Part shown: positions 1 through 8,614 of the stretch, piece after piece | Layout: every line of letters begins with the position of its first letter | Numbering within the stretch: the first letter of the stretch is position 1 | Assembly (NCBI RefSeq): GCF_020595055.1 | Contig: NZ_JAJDOO010000002.1 | Coordinates: 124,001-188,000 of the forward strand | Source of the DNA: Desulfosporosinus shakirovi | GTDB lineage: Bacteria > Bacillota > Desulfitobacteriia > Desulfitobacteriales > Desulfitobacteriaceae | DNA: 64,000 bases | Direction: 5' to 3' | Notes under the pieces: generated by a model | Seen by the model: only the letters and a program-made list of their open reading frames with translations | Database searches by the model: none | What the model was told of the DNA's origin: nothing | Position numbers and translations under genes: made by a program

Positions 1-2
1 AC

Positions 3-107
3 CAAGAGTTCCCCTCGATTACTGTGCTCGGAACCCGAGGAGGAAGCCCCATCGCCGCAACCGTGGTTAATGCGCTGATTTATACGGTCTTAAAACAACT
101 TAAATAA
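3..107 (+). CDS. cbiC: Precorrin-8X/cobalt-precorrin-8 methylmutase, C-terminal end
   Basis: Only the last 34 residues are inside the window. They contain a GTRGGSPIAATVVNALIY stretch, which matches the conserved C-terminal glycine/alanine segment of CbiC/CobH (usually GRKGGS.VAAA..NALLY). CbiC moves the C11 methyl group to C12 to give cobyrinate in the anaerobic corrin pathway. The step immediately precedes those of the cbiA and cobQ genes downstream, which supports the call. A 129-base gap to the next gene shows no obvious terminator, so co-transcription is plausible. The identification rests on a short tail and its neighbours. Confidence 0.7.
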   Translation, partial: QEFPSITVLGTRGGSPIAATVVNALIYTVLKQLK

Positions 108-236
108 GTTACTTCACTCAAGGGGACATATAGAAACTTCAATATAAATCATATAAACTGCCGCTTATGAAGTGATTCGAGATAATACGAAAGTTATTGC
201 GTTATAAAGCACCAGCTTAAGAAAAGAGGGTGAAAA

Positions 237-1784
237 ATGATGTCTTCAAACAATCAATTGACGGCCAAACTCATGATCCAAGGAACCTCTTCAAGCGTTG
301 GGAAGAGTGTCTTGGCTGCTGCTTTTTGCCGAATCTTTTACCAAGAAGGATACCATGTAAGTCCGTTTAAGGCACAGAATATGGCCCTCAACTCATTTGT
401 AACAGCGGCAGGTGGAGAGATGGGCAGAGCTCAAGTCGTTCAGGCCCAAGCAGCTGGAGTAGAACCTGAGGTGCGCATGAACCCAATTTTACTGAAGCCA
501 AGTGGACCAACGGGTTCTCAAGTTGTCATTATGGGCAAGTCCCAGGGTAATGTGACAGCCTTGCGTTACCATGGTGAGTATCAACGTATGACCTGGCCGT
601 ATGTAACTGAGGCTCTTCACGGATTGCTCAATGAGTATGAAATAGTAGTTATTGAAGGGGCGGGAAGTCCGGCTGAAGTCAATCTTAAGTCAAACGATAT
701 TGTAAATATGAGAGTGGCTATGGAGGCAGCTTCACCAGTCCTACTCGTTGCAGATATTGATCGTGGCGGGGCTTTAGCTTCTGTTGTAGGGACCTTAGAA
801 TTAGTGGAACCTGAAGAGAGAGCCATGATAAAAGGTATTATTTTCAACAAGTTTCGCGGGGAAATAAAGCTTCTTCAACCTGCTTTAGATTTTATAGAGG
901 AAAAAACAGGAATCCCGGTAGTTGGAGTTGTTCCCTACTTTAAGATTCGTATCCCAGATGAAGACTCTGTTGCTTTGAGCGAAGCAGACGAAAAACCCAG
1001 AGTTTCCTTAACGGAACAGTTGGACGTTGCGGTGATTCGCTTACCCTATATTTCAAACTTTACAGATTTTGATGCACTTCAAGATGAACCGGATGTTTCT
1101 GTACGCTATGTCACAGATCCGGCAAATCTGGGGAAACCAGACCTGGTGATTATTCCTGGCAGTAAAAATACTCTTGCTGATTTACGATTTCTTCATGAAA
1201 GCGGCATAGGTGACAACATTCTTACACTTTGTACGGAAGAGATTCCTGTCATAGGGATTTGTGGCGGCTATCAAATGATGGGTCGCTTAGTAAAGGATCC
1301 GCTGCATACAGAGTCCGAGCTTGAAGAAGTAGCGGGACTTGGTATTCTGCCGATGGTGACGGAATTTTATCCTCAAAAACATACTGTTCAGAGTAAGGGG
1401 ACCATCTTGACGGATCAAGGATTCTTTAAGGCTTGCACTGGAGAAACTGTGGTGGGCTACGAAATTCACATGGGGCGATCCACATTAGATGAAGGGCATT
1501 TACCCCTGTTCAATTTAACTTCAAACGGAGAATCAAATCTTGATGGTTTACAGGCAGGGAATTCTTATGGATCCTATTTACATGGGATTTTTGATAATGA
1601 CAGCCTGCGGGCCTCACTTTTAAATTGGCTCTGGGAGCGCAGAGGGTCTAAGAGACCTGTTGAGGCGTCACTCTCTCAGGCTGCGCTCCGTGAATCAGCG
1701 TTTAACGAATTGGCGGATTTAGTCCGTCAAAATGTGGATCTGGAACGGATTCGAGCCATTATGGGCTTAAGGGCAGATTCTTAG
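237..1784 (+). CDS. cobQ: Cobyric acid synthase CobQ (glutamine-hydrolysing)
   Basis: It amidates side chains b, d, e and g of adenosylcobyrinate a,c-diamide, using glutamine and ATP, to give cobyric acid. The 515-residue length is normal for the family. The N-terminal ATP-binding half begins with a P-loop-like QGTSSSVGKS (residues 15-24). The C-terminal class I glutamine amidotransferase half contains PGSKNTLADL, the nucleophile motif GICGGYQMMG (Cys342) and a later GYEIHMG. An AGAGGGTG ribosome site precedes two adjacent ATG codons (237 and 240); either could be used. It heads a same-strand run of cobamide genes with short gaps or overlaps. Confidence 0.95.
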   Translation: MMSSNNQLTAKLMIQGTSSSVGKSVLAAAFCRIFYQEGYHVSPFKAQNMALNSFVTAAGGEMGRAQVVQAQAAGVEPEVRMNPILLKPSGPTGSQVVIMGKSQGNVTALRYHGEYQRMTWPYVTEALHGLLNEYEIVVIEGAGSPAEVNLKSNDIVNMRVAMEAASPVLLVADIDRGGALASVVGTLELVEPEERAMIKGIIFNKFRGEIKLLQPALDFIEEKTGIPVVGVVPYFKIRIPDEDSVALSEADEKPRVSLTEQLDVAVIRLPYISNFTDFDALQDEPDVSVRYVTDPANLGKPDLVIIPGSKNTLADLRFLHESGIGDNILTLCTEEIPVIGICGGYQMMGRLVKDPLHTESELEEVAGLGILPMVTEFYPQKHTVQSKGTILTDQGFFKACTGETVVGYEIHMGRSTLDEGHLPLFNLTSNGESNLDGLQAGNSYGSYLHGIFDNDSLRASLLNWLWERRGSKRPVEASLSQAALRESAFNELADLVRQNVDLERIRAIMGLRADS

Positions 1785-1805
1785 GGAAAGACCGGGTAAT
1801 TAAAT

Positions 1806-2795
1806 ATGATAGAAACGCTTTCTTCAATTTGGGCGGTTCTTCCGATTACTGTTTTCATAGGGTTTATACTCGATCAGCTTATTGGAGATCCACGTAGCTG
1901 GCCACATCCAGTCGTAGGAATTGGCAAGGGGATTAGCATTTTAGAGAGCAAACTTAATCTAGGTCCCCCGGAGATCCGTCGCCGTAACGGCGTCTTGCTA
2001 ACTATATTGATCGTGGGTGGAAGTTATCTATTTACCTGGGGTGCGATATCCTTAGCGAACATAGTTCATCCCATACTGGGGGTTGTCTTCAGCGCTTATT
2101 TAATTTTTACAACTTTAGCTGGTAAATCTCTTTTAGATGCTGGGCAAAATGTCCTTATTCCTCTGTTGAAAAGGGATTTGAGTGAGGCTCGAACCCAGCT
2201 TTCTTGGCTGGTCAGCCGTGATACGACGAATCTTTCCGAGGGAGAGATTGTCCGAGGAACGGTTGAAACCCTGGCAGAAAATTTTGTGGATGGGATTTTA
2301 TCTCCCCTTTTTTACGCGGCTCTTGGCGGTGCGCCCTTAGCGATGGCCTTTAAAGCGGTCAGTACTTTAGATTCCATGGTCGGCTATAGGAATGACCGTT
2401 ATGAAGAGTTTGGCTGGTTCTCTGCACGGACGGATGATTGGGCAAATTATCTTCCGGCACGCTTATCTGTACCGATTATACTCCTGGCTGGAAGGTTAAG
2501 AGGAATGCCTGTCAATCATGCCTATCAGATGTGGAAGCGAGATGCTTCTGGTCATCCCAGCCCCAACGGCGGTAATCCGGAAAGTGTGGTAGCAGGGTTG
2601 CTGGGCATTCGCTTAGGTGGAATCAACATCTATCATGGAAAGCCTCATCACCGAGCAGAGATGGGAGATGTACTCCATCCAGTCAATGCCACTGACATTG
2701 TTCATTGCCGTCAGCTGGTGCAAACAGCGACATGGTTGTCCCTTATACCTACTCTATTTGTAGCTTATATAGTAACTACTTATATAGCAATATGA
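1806..2795 (+). CDS. cbiB: Adenosylcobinamide-phosphate synthase CbiB
   Basis: This integral membrane enzyme joins cobyric acid to aminopropanol (phosphate), giving adenosylcobinamide (phosphate). The 329 residues show several hydrophobic segments and the family signatures LIGDPRSWPHPV near residues 25-36, NFVDGILSPLFYAALGG, and a conserved STLDSMVGYRNDRY...GWFSARTDDWANYLPARL block. The C-terminal GGNPESVVAGLLGIRLGG is also typical. It starts 21 bases after cobQ. The aminopropanol-phosphate partner would be made by the pduX and cobD products encoded downstream. No anomaly was seen. Confidence 0.95.
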   Translation: MIETLSSIWAVLPITVFIGFILDQLIGDPRSWPHPVVGIGKGISILESKLNLGPPEIRRRNGVLLTILIVGGSYLFTWGAISLANIVHPILGVVFSAYLIFTTLAGKSLLDAGQNVLIPLLKRDLSEARTQLSWLVSRDTTNLSEGEIVRGTVETLAENFVDGILSPLFYAALGGAPLAMAFKAVSTLDSMVGYRNDRYEEFGWFSARTDDWANYLPARLSVPIILLAGRLRGMPVNHAYQMWKRDASGHPSPNGGNPESVVAGLLGIRLGGINIYHGKPHHRAEMGDVLHPVNATDIVHCRQLVQTATWLSLIPTLFVAYIVTTYIAI

Positions 2796-2893
2796 TATGA
2801 TTAGTTTTTAACAAGCTCGAGGTTCGATGGGTGAAGGAAATAAAAAATGGACGGAAAGCCCCGTGGTGCCGAGTGTACTTAAGCCTGGGACTT

Positions 2894-2928
2894 CGAACCA
2901 CGAACCACGAATATCGAACATCGAATTA
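2894..2928. repeat. Five degenerate CGAA-led heptamer repeats between cbiB and cbiA
   Basis: Five consecutive 7-base units begin with CGAA: CGAACCA, CGAACCA, CGAATAT, CGAACAT and CGAATTA. They sit just before the AGGGGG ribosome site of cbiA in an otherwise short gap (2796-2940). An upstream in-frame ATG at 2827 would translate across the repeat and is unlikely to be the true cbiA start. Function is unknown; such arrays may be slippage products or a dispersed genomic repeat. Confidence 0.6.
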
Positions 2929-2940
2929 GGGGGATACTGC

Positions 2941-4341
2941 ATGAAAATTCCACGGATCGTCCTGGCAGGAACGCATAGCGGAGTGGGAAAAACAACCCTT
3001 GCTACAGGTTTGATGGCAGCTTTAAAAAAACGCGAGCGTCCAATCCAAGGGTACAAGGTTGGACCGGATTACATTGACCCCAGTTATCATGCGGCAGCGA
3101 CGGGAAGAGCTTCCCGCAATCTTGACCGCTGGCTGTTGGGCGATAATCTTCCTTCCGTTTTTGCTCAAAGCTCTAGAGACCATTGGGCAGTGATCGAGGG
3201 TGTCATGGGCATGTTCGATGGAATGAGCGGAACCGCAGGTTTTGGGAGCACCTCCGATGTGGCAAAACTTCTCGACGCTCCCATCATCCTCATTGTTGAT
3301 GCATCTTCAATGTCTCGAAGTGTCGCGGCACTTGTGCATGGATTTAGCTCATACGACCCGCAAGTTAAGCTGCAAGGAGTTATACTTAACCGCGTAAAAT
3401 CTTCCGCACAGGAAAAAATCCTGAGAGAAGCCCTTAGTGAGATCAAGATTCCAGTTCTCGGAGTCCTTCCCAAAGAATTGTCACTACAACTTCCCGAACG
3501 GCATTTAGGATTAGTTCCGGTAGGGGAAGGCGGACTCTTAGAAGGCTTTATCGAGACTCTTTCAGAGTTAATAACCGACCACATTGACTTGGATCAAGTC
3601 GAAAACATAATGCTCGGTGCTCCTGAATTTAAGGAACCTGTTTTGGCTAACGAAACTAAGAAAACTATCACGTGTTCGGCCCATAATTCTAATAGTAAAA
3701 TTGAAAAGTTCAGGCTGGGCTTGGCTTGGGATGAAGCCTTCCTTTTTTACTACCAAGATGCTTTAGACCTTGTTGAACACTCGAATGCTATAATCATACC
3801 CTTCAGCCCATTGCACGATCACTCTATCCCTGAAGACCTGGATGGAATTATGTTGGGCGGGGGGTTTCCCGAACTGCATCTTAACCGCTTAAGTGCAAAC
3901 ATCTCATTTTTAGATTCTTTGCGGGAATATGCTGCGAGTGGCAAGCCAATCTATGCTGAATGTGGAGGATATATGTACCTTGGCAAGTCCATTAAGGATT
4001 TTGAAGGAAACGAGTTGCCTATGGCTGGCCTAATTCCTATGAAGGCCGAAATGACAAAACGGTTACAGGGTATAGGATATCGAAAAGGAGTCTTTCGTGA
4101 GGATAATTTTCTCGGTCCTCGAGGGACTGCAGTTCAAGGGCATGAATTTCATTATTCACGGGTGGTCTATGATAAGGATTATCCTCCTGCTTACGAACTA
4201 TTTAAAGGAAATCAAGCGGACCGAATGGAAGGGTATACCCGGGATAATATTGTGGCTTCCTATCTGCACCTTCATTTCTCAGGGCATCAAGAATTGCTCG
4301 ATCATTGGTTTGCTTCTCCTTCCGGGAGAATTGGAGTATGA
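2941..4341 (+). CDS. cbiA: Cobyrinate a,c-diamide synthase CbiA
   Basis: It amidates the a and c acetate side chains of cobyrinic acid using glutamine and ATP. From this start the protein is 466 residues, the usual size. The N-terminus MKIPRIVLAGTHSGVGKTTL carries the Walker-A-like loop, followed by GYKVGPDYIDPSYH, a CbiA hallmark. The C-terminal amidotransferase domain has IMLGGGFPELH, the nucleophile Cys341 in YAECGGYMYLG, and GHEFHYS. I chose the ATG at 2941 because TAGGGGG lies at the right distance and the family N-terminus begins there. The longer frame from 2827 crosses the heptamer repeat. The stop overlaps the next start (ATGA). Confidence 0.95.
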   Translation: MKIPRIVLAGTHSGVGKTTLATGLMAALKKRERPIQGYKVGPDYIDPSYHAAATGRASRNLDRWLLGDNLPSVFAQSSRDHWAVIEGVMGMFDGMSGTAGFGSTSDVAKLLDAPIILIVDASSMSRSVAALVHGFSSYDPQVKLQGVILNRVKSSAQEKILREALSEIKIPVLGVLPKELSLQLPERHLGLVPVGEGGLLEGFIETLSELITDHIDLDQVENIMLGAPEFKEPVLANETKKTITCSAHNSNSKIEKFRLGLAWDEAFLFYYQDALDLVEHSNAIIIPFSPLHDHSIPEDLDGIMLGGGFPELHLNRLSANISFLDSLREYAASGKPIYAECGGYMYLGKSIKDFEGNELPMAGLIPMKAEMTKRLQGIGYRKGVFREDNFLGPRGTAVQGHEFHYSRVVYDKDYPPAYELFKGNQADRMEGYTRDNIVASYLHLHFSGHQELLDHWFASPSGRIGV

Positions 4342-4901
4342 TAACAGTCTATACTGGTCAGGGCAAAGGAAAGACCACTTCAGCCATCGGAGAAGCAGTG
4401 CTTGCCTATTCCGAGGGGAAACGAGTTTTAATGGTCCAATTTCTAAAGGGGAGTACTTACAGCGGCGAACTTGCAGGACTTAATCGCTTAGGAATTCCTC
4501 TCATACAATTTGGGGTAGGTTGTCGCTGGTCGGGGATGATTCGTACTGGTTTGAAACACTGTACAGGATGTGGTGAATGTTTTCGTCAAAACCGCAATCC
4601 GGAAATCGCTGTAGAGCTAGTTCAACAAGCCATTAGTTTTGTGGCAGAGGAAATTGAGGCGAACATTTATAAGGTTATCATCTTAGATGAAATAAGCCAT
4701 GCGTTAAATCGAGGTTTTCTTGACTTGAATCAATTAAGAGAACTCTTGTCGACTGAGTCTTCCCGGCACCTGCACTGGATTCTTACCGGTCGGGAGATGC
4801 CCGTTGCCTTAGAATCATTGGCAGACAATTGGTGGGATCTAAACATGCTAAAACATCCTTTCTCTAAAGGGGTTAAAAGTCGTAGGGGGATTGAATATTA
4901 A
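4338..4901 (+). CDS. cobO: Cob(I)yrinic acid a,c-diamide adenosyltransferase (CobA/CobO/BtuR family)
   Basis: It transfers the 5'-deoxyadenosyl group of ATP to the cobalt of a reduced corrinoid. The 187-residue protein starts MITVYTGQGKGKTTSAIG, with the P-loop at residues 7-14, and continues with KRVLMVQFLKG and a Walker-B-like IILDEISHAL. I start it at the ATG overlapping the cbiA stop codon. A Cys-containing insertion follows GVGCRWSG: the stretch HCTGCGEC has three cysteines within eight residues. I do not expect it in enterobacterial CobA; it might bind a metal or take part in redox. The stop overlaps the next start. Confidence 0.92.
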   Translation: MITVYTGQGKGKTTSAIGEAVLAYSEGKRVLMVQFLKGSTYSGELAGLNRLGIPLIQFGVGCRWSGMIRTGLKHCTGCGECFRQNRNPEIAVELVQQAISFVAEEIEANIYKVIILDEISHALNRGFLDLNQLRELLSTESSRHLHWILTGREMPVALESLADNWWDLNMLKHPFSKGVKSRRGIEY

Positions 4902-5818
4902 TGGATTTCGCAGTCGGGTTGGCCCGGTGTCCGGGAACATGTGGAGAATGGGTACAAGGGGCTCGGAGAGGAGTTCCTTTTCTTATAGATTGTCCCATTG
5001 ATCGATTTTCTGAGGCTAGGGTGGCATTGAGCATGCATGATTCTGGCTGGGACCTTCCTCTAAATAAAATTAAAGCACTCCAAGTACTGGAGTTACTGAA
5101 AAAGAACTTAGGTCTTCCTAGGCTGGGTGGTAAGGTGAAATTTTTCCATCAACTTCCGGAAGGGAAAGGAATGGCAAGTTCTACCGCCGACATTACCGCC
5201 GTGGCTGCAGCGACTTTGATTGCCCTCGGAGAAGATCCTGCTCCAGCACGCTTGGCTGATTTAGCGTTGAAAATTGAACCGAGCGACAGTGTGATGTTTC
5301 CAGGAATTACAGAAATAGAACATGTTCAGGGTCATAACCACCGCTTGCTGGGGTCCTCAGTACCTGCCCTGTTTTTGGCCTTGGATTGGGGGGGGACGAT
5401 TGATACCGGAATGTTTAACGCACGCCCAGGGTTAGCAGAACACTATCGACGTTACGAAAGTGAAATCAAGAGAGCATATAAATTAGCCTGTGAAGGAATA
5501 ACTGAAGGGGATTTAGAAAAACTGGCCGGTGCAGGAACGATCAGTGCAAAATGCAATCTGGAGATAAATCCTAAATCCTTCTTCGAGCCCTTCTTATCAT
5601 GGGTGCGTCAAAAGGGTGGACTTGGTGTGGTAACTGCCCACAGCGGGACATTATTAGCGGGGGTCTTTCCGCAAAGTGGATTATTCAATTATGACGTGTG
5701 TAGGAACTTGCGTTTTGAAGCTCAACAACTGTTTAAACCTGCCTACATCGATCTCTTTAATAGTCACTCGGGTGGAATCGTTGCCACTAAGATGGAAATT
5801 AATAAAAATACGGGGTGA
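4901..5818 (+). CDS. pduX: L-threonine kinase, PduX-type GHMP kinase
   Basis: It phosphorylates L-threonine to O-phospho-L-threonine, the substrate for the CobD decarboxylase encoded next, on the way to the aminopropanol linker of the nucleotide loop. The 305 residues show the GHMP-kinase layout: N-terminal RCPGTCGEWVQG, and the phosphate-binding PEGKGMASSTAD at residues 86-97. DSVMFPGI follows, as in PduX. The ATG overlaps the cobO TAA by one base, implying translational coupling. Another GHMP kinase is formally possible, but the gene pair with cobD makes PduX much the best reading. Confidence 0.9.
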   Translation: MDFAVGLARCPGTCGEWVQGARRGVPFLIDCPIDRFSEARVALSMHDSGWDLPLNKIKALQVLELLKKNLGLPRLGGKVKFFHQLPEGKGMASSTADITAVAAATLIALGEDPAPARLADLALKIEPSDSVMFPGITEIEHVQGHNHRLLGSSVPALFLALDWGGTIDTGMFNARPGLAEHYRRYESEIKRAYKLACEGITEGDLEKLAGAGTISAKCNLEINPKSFFEPFLSWVRQKGGLGVVTAHSGTLLAGVFPQSGLFNYDVCRNLRFEAQQLFKPAYIDLFNSHSGGIVATKMEINKNTG

Positions 5819-5822
5819 TGCT

Positions 5823-6944
5823 ATGCACGGTGGTAATCTTCGCAGAGCCAAGGAATTGTATGGCTTGGAGTCTTTTATCGATCTCTCGGCAAATATTAAT
5901 CCATTTGGACCTCCCGATGGAGTTTGGGCTTCCTTGCAAAAAGGCATGGCGGATATCATAAACTATCCAGACCCTGAAAGCCTTGCCTTAAGAAGGATAC
6001 TCTCCAGCCACCTGGAACAGCCAAGTGAAACAATAATGGTCGGAAACGGTGCAGGTGAATTGATATTCACCATCGTACAAGCCTTGAAACCCAAAAAAGT
6101 TGCGATTCCTATTCCGACATTTAGTGAATACGAACGAGCTGCACGATCGGTTGGGGCTGAAATAAACTATATCTCGCTTGGCCCTAGGGGCTGGGCATCG
6201 TTTAATCGAATGGATGAAGAAAGTAATAGTTCTGACGAAGAGAGTTTCAATGATAAGATTTGGATAGAACTCCTTAATGGATGTGATTTACTCTTCCTTT
6301 GTTCCCCCCATAATCCGACCGGCAGTGTCCTTGAGAAAAACACGTTTGAAGGAATTTTAAGGTTAACCAAGGCAATGGGATGTAGAATTCTCTTTGATGA
6401 GTCTTTCCTTGATTTTTTACCGGACGAGTATCGCCAGTCCACTCGAGGCTATTTGGGTGATAATCAGCATCTAATTGTTTTATACTCCTTAACCAAGTTT
6501 TACAGTATACCGGGTTTGCGTCTAGGCACTGTCTTTGCACATCAAAGCTTAATTTTTAATTTTGAGCAATACCGTGATCCCTGGTCCGTAAATGTTCTTG
6601 CACAACATGCAGGTATAACAGCGCTGGAGGATTTAAGGTATCCGGATGAAGTGCGAGAGAAATTAAGGGAGAGCAGAGCGTATTTTTATCGGGAATTTGA
6701 CTTAGGCAAGTTTTCGAAGCTGAAACTTTGGCCGACTTCCGTAAACTTTGCTTTAATTGAAATTTTAAATCAAGCACCAGAAGAATTGATTGAGCATTTA
6801 GGCCGTTCAGGAATTCTTGTACGGAATTGTGCGAGTTTTGCTGGTCTGCCTGGGAATTTTATTCGTGTCGCGATCAAGGATATCTTTGTCATGCAACGGT
6901 TAATTGAGGGTTTGAAAGGATGGAGCGGATCTACGAATCGATGA
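5823..6944 (+). CDS. cobD: L-threonine-O-3-phosphate decarboxylase CobD (PLP-dependent)
   Basis: It decarboxylates threonine phosphate to (R)-1-amino-2-propanol phosphate for CbiB. From MHGGNLRRAKELYG the protein is 373 residues, matching class I aminotransferase-fold CobD proteins. It shows DLSANINPFGPP near the N-terminus, the substrate loop SPHNPTGS, and the PLP lysine in YSLTKFYSIPGLRLG (Lys225). The in-frame upstream ATG at 5676 lies inside pduX and is rejected. The true ATG lies 4 bases after the pduX stop, behind GGGGTGATG. This is the last gene of the cobamide run; a terminator follows at 7019. Confidence 0.94.
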   Translation: MHGGNLRRAKELYGLESFIDLSANINPFGPPDGVWASLQKGMADIINYPDPESLALRRILSSHLEQPSETIMVGNGAGELIFTIVQALKPKKVAIPIPTFSEYERAARSVGAEINYISLGPRGWASFNRMDEESNSSDEESFNDKIWIELLNGCDLLFLCSPHNPTGSVLEKNTFEGILRLTKAMGCRILFDESFLDFLPDEYRQSTRGYLGDNQHLIVLYSLTKFYSIPGLRLGTVFAHQSLIFNFEQYRDPWSVNVLAQHAGITALEDLRYPDEVREKLRESRAYFYREFDLGKFSKLKLWPTSVNFALIEILNQAPEELIEHLGRSGILVRNCASFAGLPGNFIRVAIKDIFVMQRLIEGLKGWSGSTNR

Positions 6945-7018
6945 TAATCTTAGGAGATTAAGAGCTTTTAAATTAATCCGAAAAATAATTAATCTATTAA
7001 TATAAAAGTATTTTTTTT

Positions 7019-7046
7019 GGCACTTCCGTAATGGAGGTGTCTTTTT
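7019..7046 (+). terminator. Rho-independent terminator after cobD
   Basis: A 9-pair stem (GGCACTTCC with GGAGGTGTC, including G-U pairs) and a 5-base loop are followed at once by five T residues. It lies 75 bases after the cobD stop and probably ends the cobamide operon. Confidence 0.8.
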
Positions 7047-7138
7047 GTATATATAAAAATGAGAATCTTACTATTTTTTTCGCCTCAATATTCAAATAAG
7101 AGTTTGGGCAATCCCGACAGGGTGGGAGCCTTCTTTTT

Positions 7139-7184
7139 GGCTTATCCCACAAATATACAAAGCTGTCGATTTGTGGGATAAGCC
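7139..7184. repeat. Perfect 16-bp inverted repeat in the cobD to methyltransferase gap
   Basis: The arms GGCTTATCCCACAAAT (7139-7154) and its exact reverse complement (7169-7184) flank a 14-base loop. No T run follows on either strand (CGGCC follows on the + strand), so it is not a standard terminator. It may be a processed or mobile hairpin element, or a regulatory structure in the 629-base gap. Confidence 0.7.
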
Positions 7185-7573
7185 CGGCCGGGTCTGACGT
7201 TAACTATTTGGTTTATGATACATCGTTTTTTAACTCCATGTACATGGCTTTTGATGCCAAAGGCTGTTTTGTTATGCACATATATTAGGCAAAACTACCC
7301 GTAAATCCTTGCAAAATCTTGACTTTTCGATAAATAAGCAAACCTAATTAAGTTGGAAATCCAATAAAAATAATTGCCGACCCTATTTTATTGTTAAGAT
7401 ACATCAATTTAAAGCAAAAAAATCCCTATGATACTAGTTAATTTAAGACTAAAATTAGAAATATGAAGAATATTCAAAAGAGTATAAAGTCATTCCGCAC
7501 CACAAGAAATGGTGAAACAAATTCCTGAGTTATGGGTCAAAAAAATCTCGACAAATAGAGGAGGAACTAAAAC
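7185..7573 (+). other. AT-rich leader upstream of the methyl-THF methyltransferase gene
   Basis: No ORF with a credible ribosome site was seen. A short hairpin (CACCACAAGAAATGGTG near 7499-7515) lies about 60 bases before the start, and AGAGGAGG lies at 7557-7564. I looked for cobalamin, SAM and c-di-GMP riboswitch consensus pieces and could not recognise any. The leader is long enough to hold a regulated 5' UTR. Confidence 0.4.
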
Positions 7574-8377
7574 ATGTTAGTTGTTGGCGAATTAATTAAT
7601 GCGAGTCGTAAAGCGATAGGAGAAGCGATCAAAGCTCAAGACGCAGAATACATTGAGAAGGTGGCAAAAGATGAGTTTGAAGCCGGAGCAGATTATATAG
7701 ATGTCAACGCTGGAATCTTTGTCGGTAAGGAACCTGAATACCTGCAATGGCTCGTGAAAACGGTTCAGGGGGTTGTCGAAGCGCCTTGTTGTCTAGACAG
7801 CCCTGATCCAAAGGCTATTGATGCTGCCCTTTCTGTGCACAAAGGAATCGCCATGATAAATTCAATCTCACTGGAAAAGGAACGTTATAATGCTTTAATC
7901 CCTGTTGTTGCCGGAACGGACCTTAAAGTTGTGGCACTATGTATGAGTGACGATGGGATGCCTGAAACAATGGATGCTCGGTTGAAAATTGCGGAAAAAC
8001 TGATTGATGGACTTGTCAAAAACAATGTGCCCTTAAATAATATTTATGTGGACCCATTAGTTCAGCCAATCTCTACCAACAATACGTTTGCTGTGGAATT
8101 TATTAATTCTGTAGAAGCGATTATGACACGGTTTAAAGGAGTTCATACAATGTGCGGATTGTCGAACGTATCCTATGGCTTACCGGTTCGTAAATTCATG
8201 AACCATGCTTTTGCAATTATGGCCATTGGAAAAGGATTAGATGGTCTAATTATTAATCCGTTGGACAAGATGATGATGGCAAGTTTAATTACAGCTGAGG
8301 CGCTAGCAGGACGTGACAACTACTGCGTCAAATACCTTAAGGCTTTCCGAAATAAGCAATTTGATTTCTTAGAGTAA
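7574..8377 (+). CDS. Methyltetrahydrofolate:corrinoid-protein methyltransferase (MtgA/AcsE/MtrH-like)
   Basis: It probably moves a methyl group between a corrinoid protein and tetrahydrofolate in the cytoplasm. The 267-residue TIM-barrel starts MLVVGELINASRK and continues with DYIDVNAG, CLDSPDPKAIDAAL, MINSIS and MCGLSNVSYGLP, all hallmarks of the pterin-binding methyltransferase family. In glycine-betaine (MtgA) and acetogen methanol (MtaA) systems, this family carries methyl groups from methyl-Co(III) protein to THF. The nearby mtaC and mtaB homologues make a methanol-to-methyl-THF route likely. A strong AGAGGAGG site decides the start. It is a single-gene unit with its own perfect terminator. 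Substrate direction is inferred. Confidence 0.9.
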   Translation: MLVVGELINASRKAIGEAIKAQDAEYIEKVAKDEFEAGADYIDVNAGIFVGKEPEYLQWLVKTVQGVVEAPCCLDSPDPKAIDAALSVHKGIAMINSISLEKERYNALIPVVAGTDLKVVALCMSDDGMPETMDARLKIAEKLIDGLVKNNVPLNNIYVDPLVQPISTNNTFAVEFINSVEAIMTRFKGVHTMCGLSNVSYGLPVRKFMNHAFAIMAIGKGLDGLIINPLDKMMMASLITAEALAGRDNYCVKYLKAFRNKQFDFLE

Positions 8378-8391
8378 TTCTATGACAGTAT

Positions 8392-8432
8392 AAAATAGGC
8401 TGTAACAACCTGATATTGTTACAGCCTATTTT
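8392..8432 (+). terminator. Perfect 17-bp hairpin terminator
   Basis: AAAATAGGCTGTAACAA (8392-8408) pairs exactly with 8416-8432, with a 7-base loop; the arm ends supply the A and T tracts. It lies 15 bases after the methyltransferase stop. The symmetric A/T ends mean it could also act on the opposite strand, for the CobW-like gene. Confidence 0.85.
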
Positions 8433-8614
8433 AGGTGTATAGGTTTTGATTTAACTAAAGAATTATTGCATTATAGATAGCAAAAGTGAAACTTTTCTTT
8501 TTGTCATCCCATTAAAGTAATCCCAAAGATCCAATATCAAGTAGTAACGTAATAGAGGTTGCAGATTGAGATCTAAAAGTATCCCAACTGCAAAAGAAGT
8601 AATGGTTATGGTTG

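Noticed and set aside
617-850. Minus-strand ORF inside cobQ
   Set aside because: Lies wholly within a strongly supported gene, has no ribosome site and no recognisable motif.
2827-2940. N-terminal extension of CbiA from an upstream ATG
   Set aside because: It crosses the heptamer repeat, lacks family similarity, and the ATG at 2941 has a good ribosome site where the family N-terminus begins.
5676-5822. Extended start for CobD inside pduX
   Set aside because: The MHGGN... start at 5823 matches the family and has a ribosome site.
6945-7573. Cobalamin riboswitch before the corrinoid methyltransferase
   Set aside because: I looked for the B12-box and its conserved paired regions and found no convincing match on either strand.
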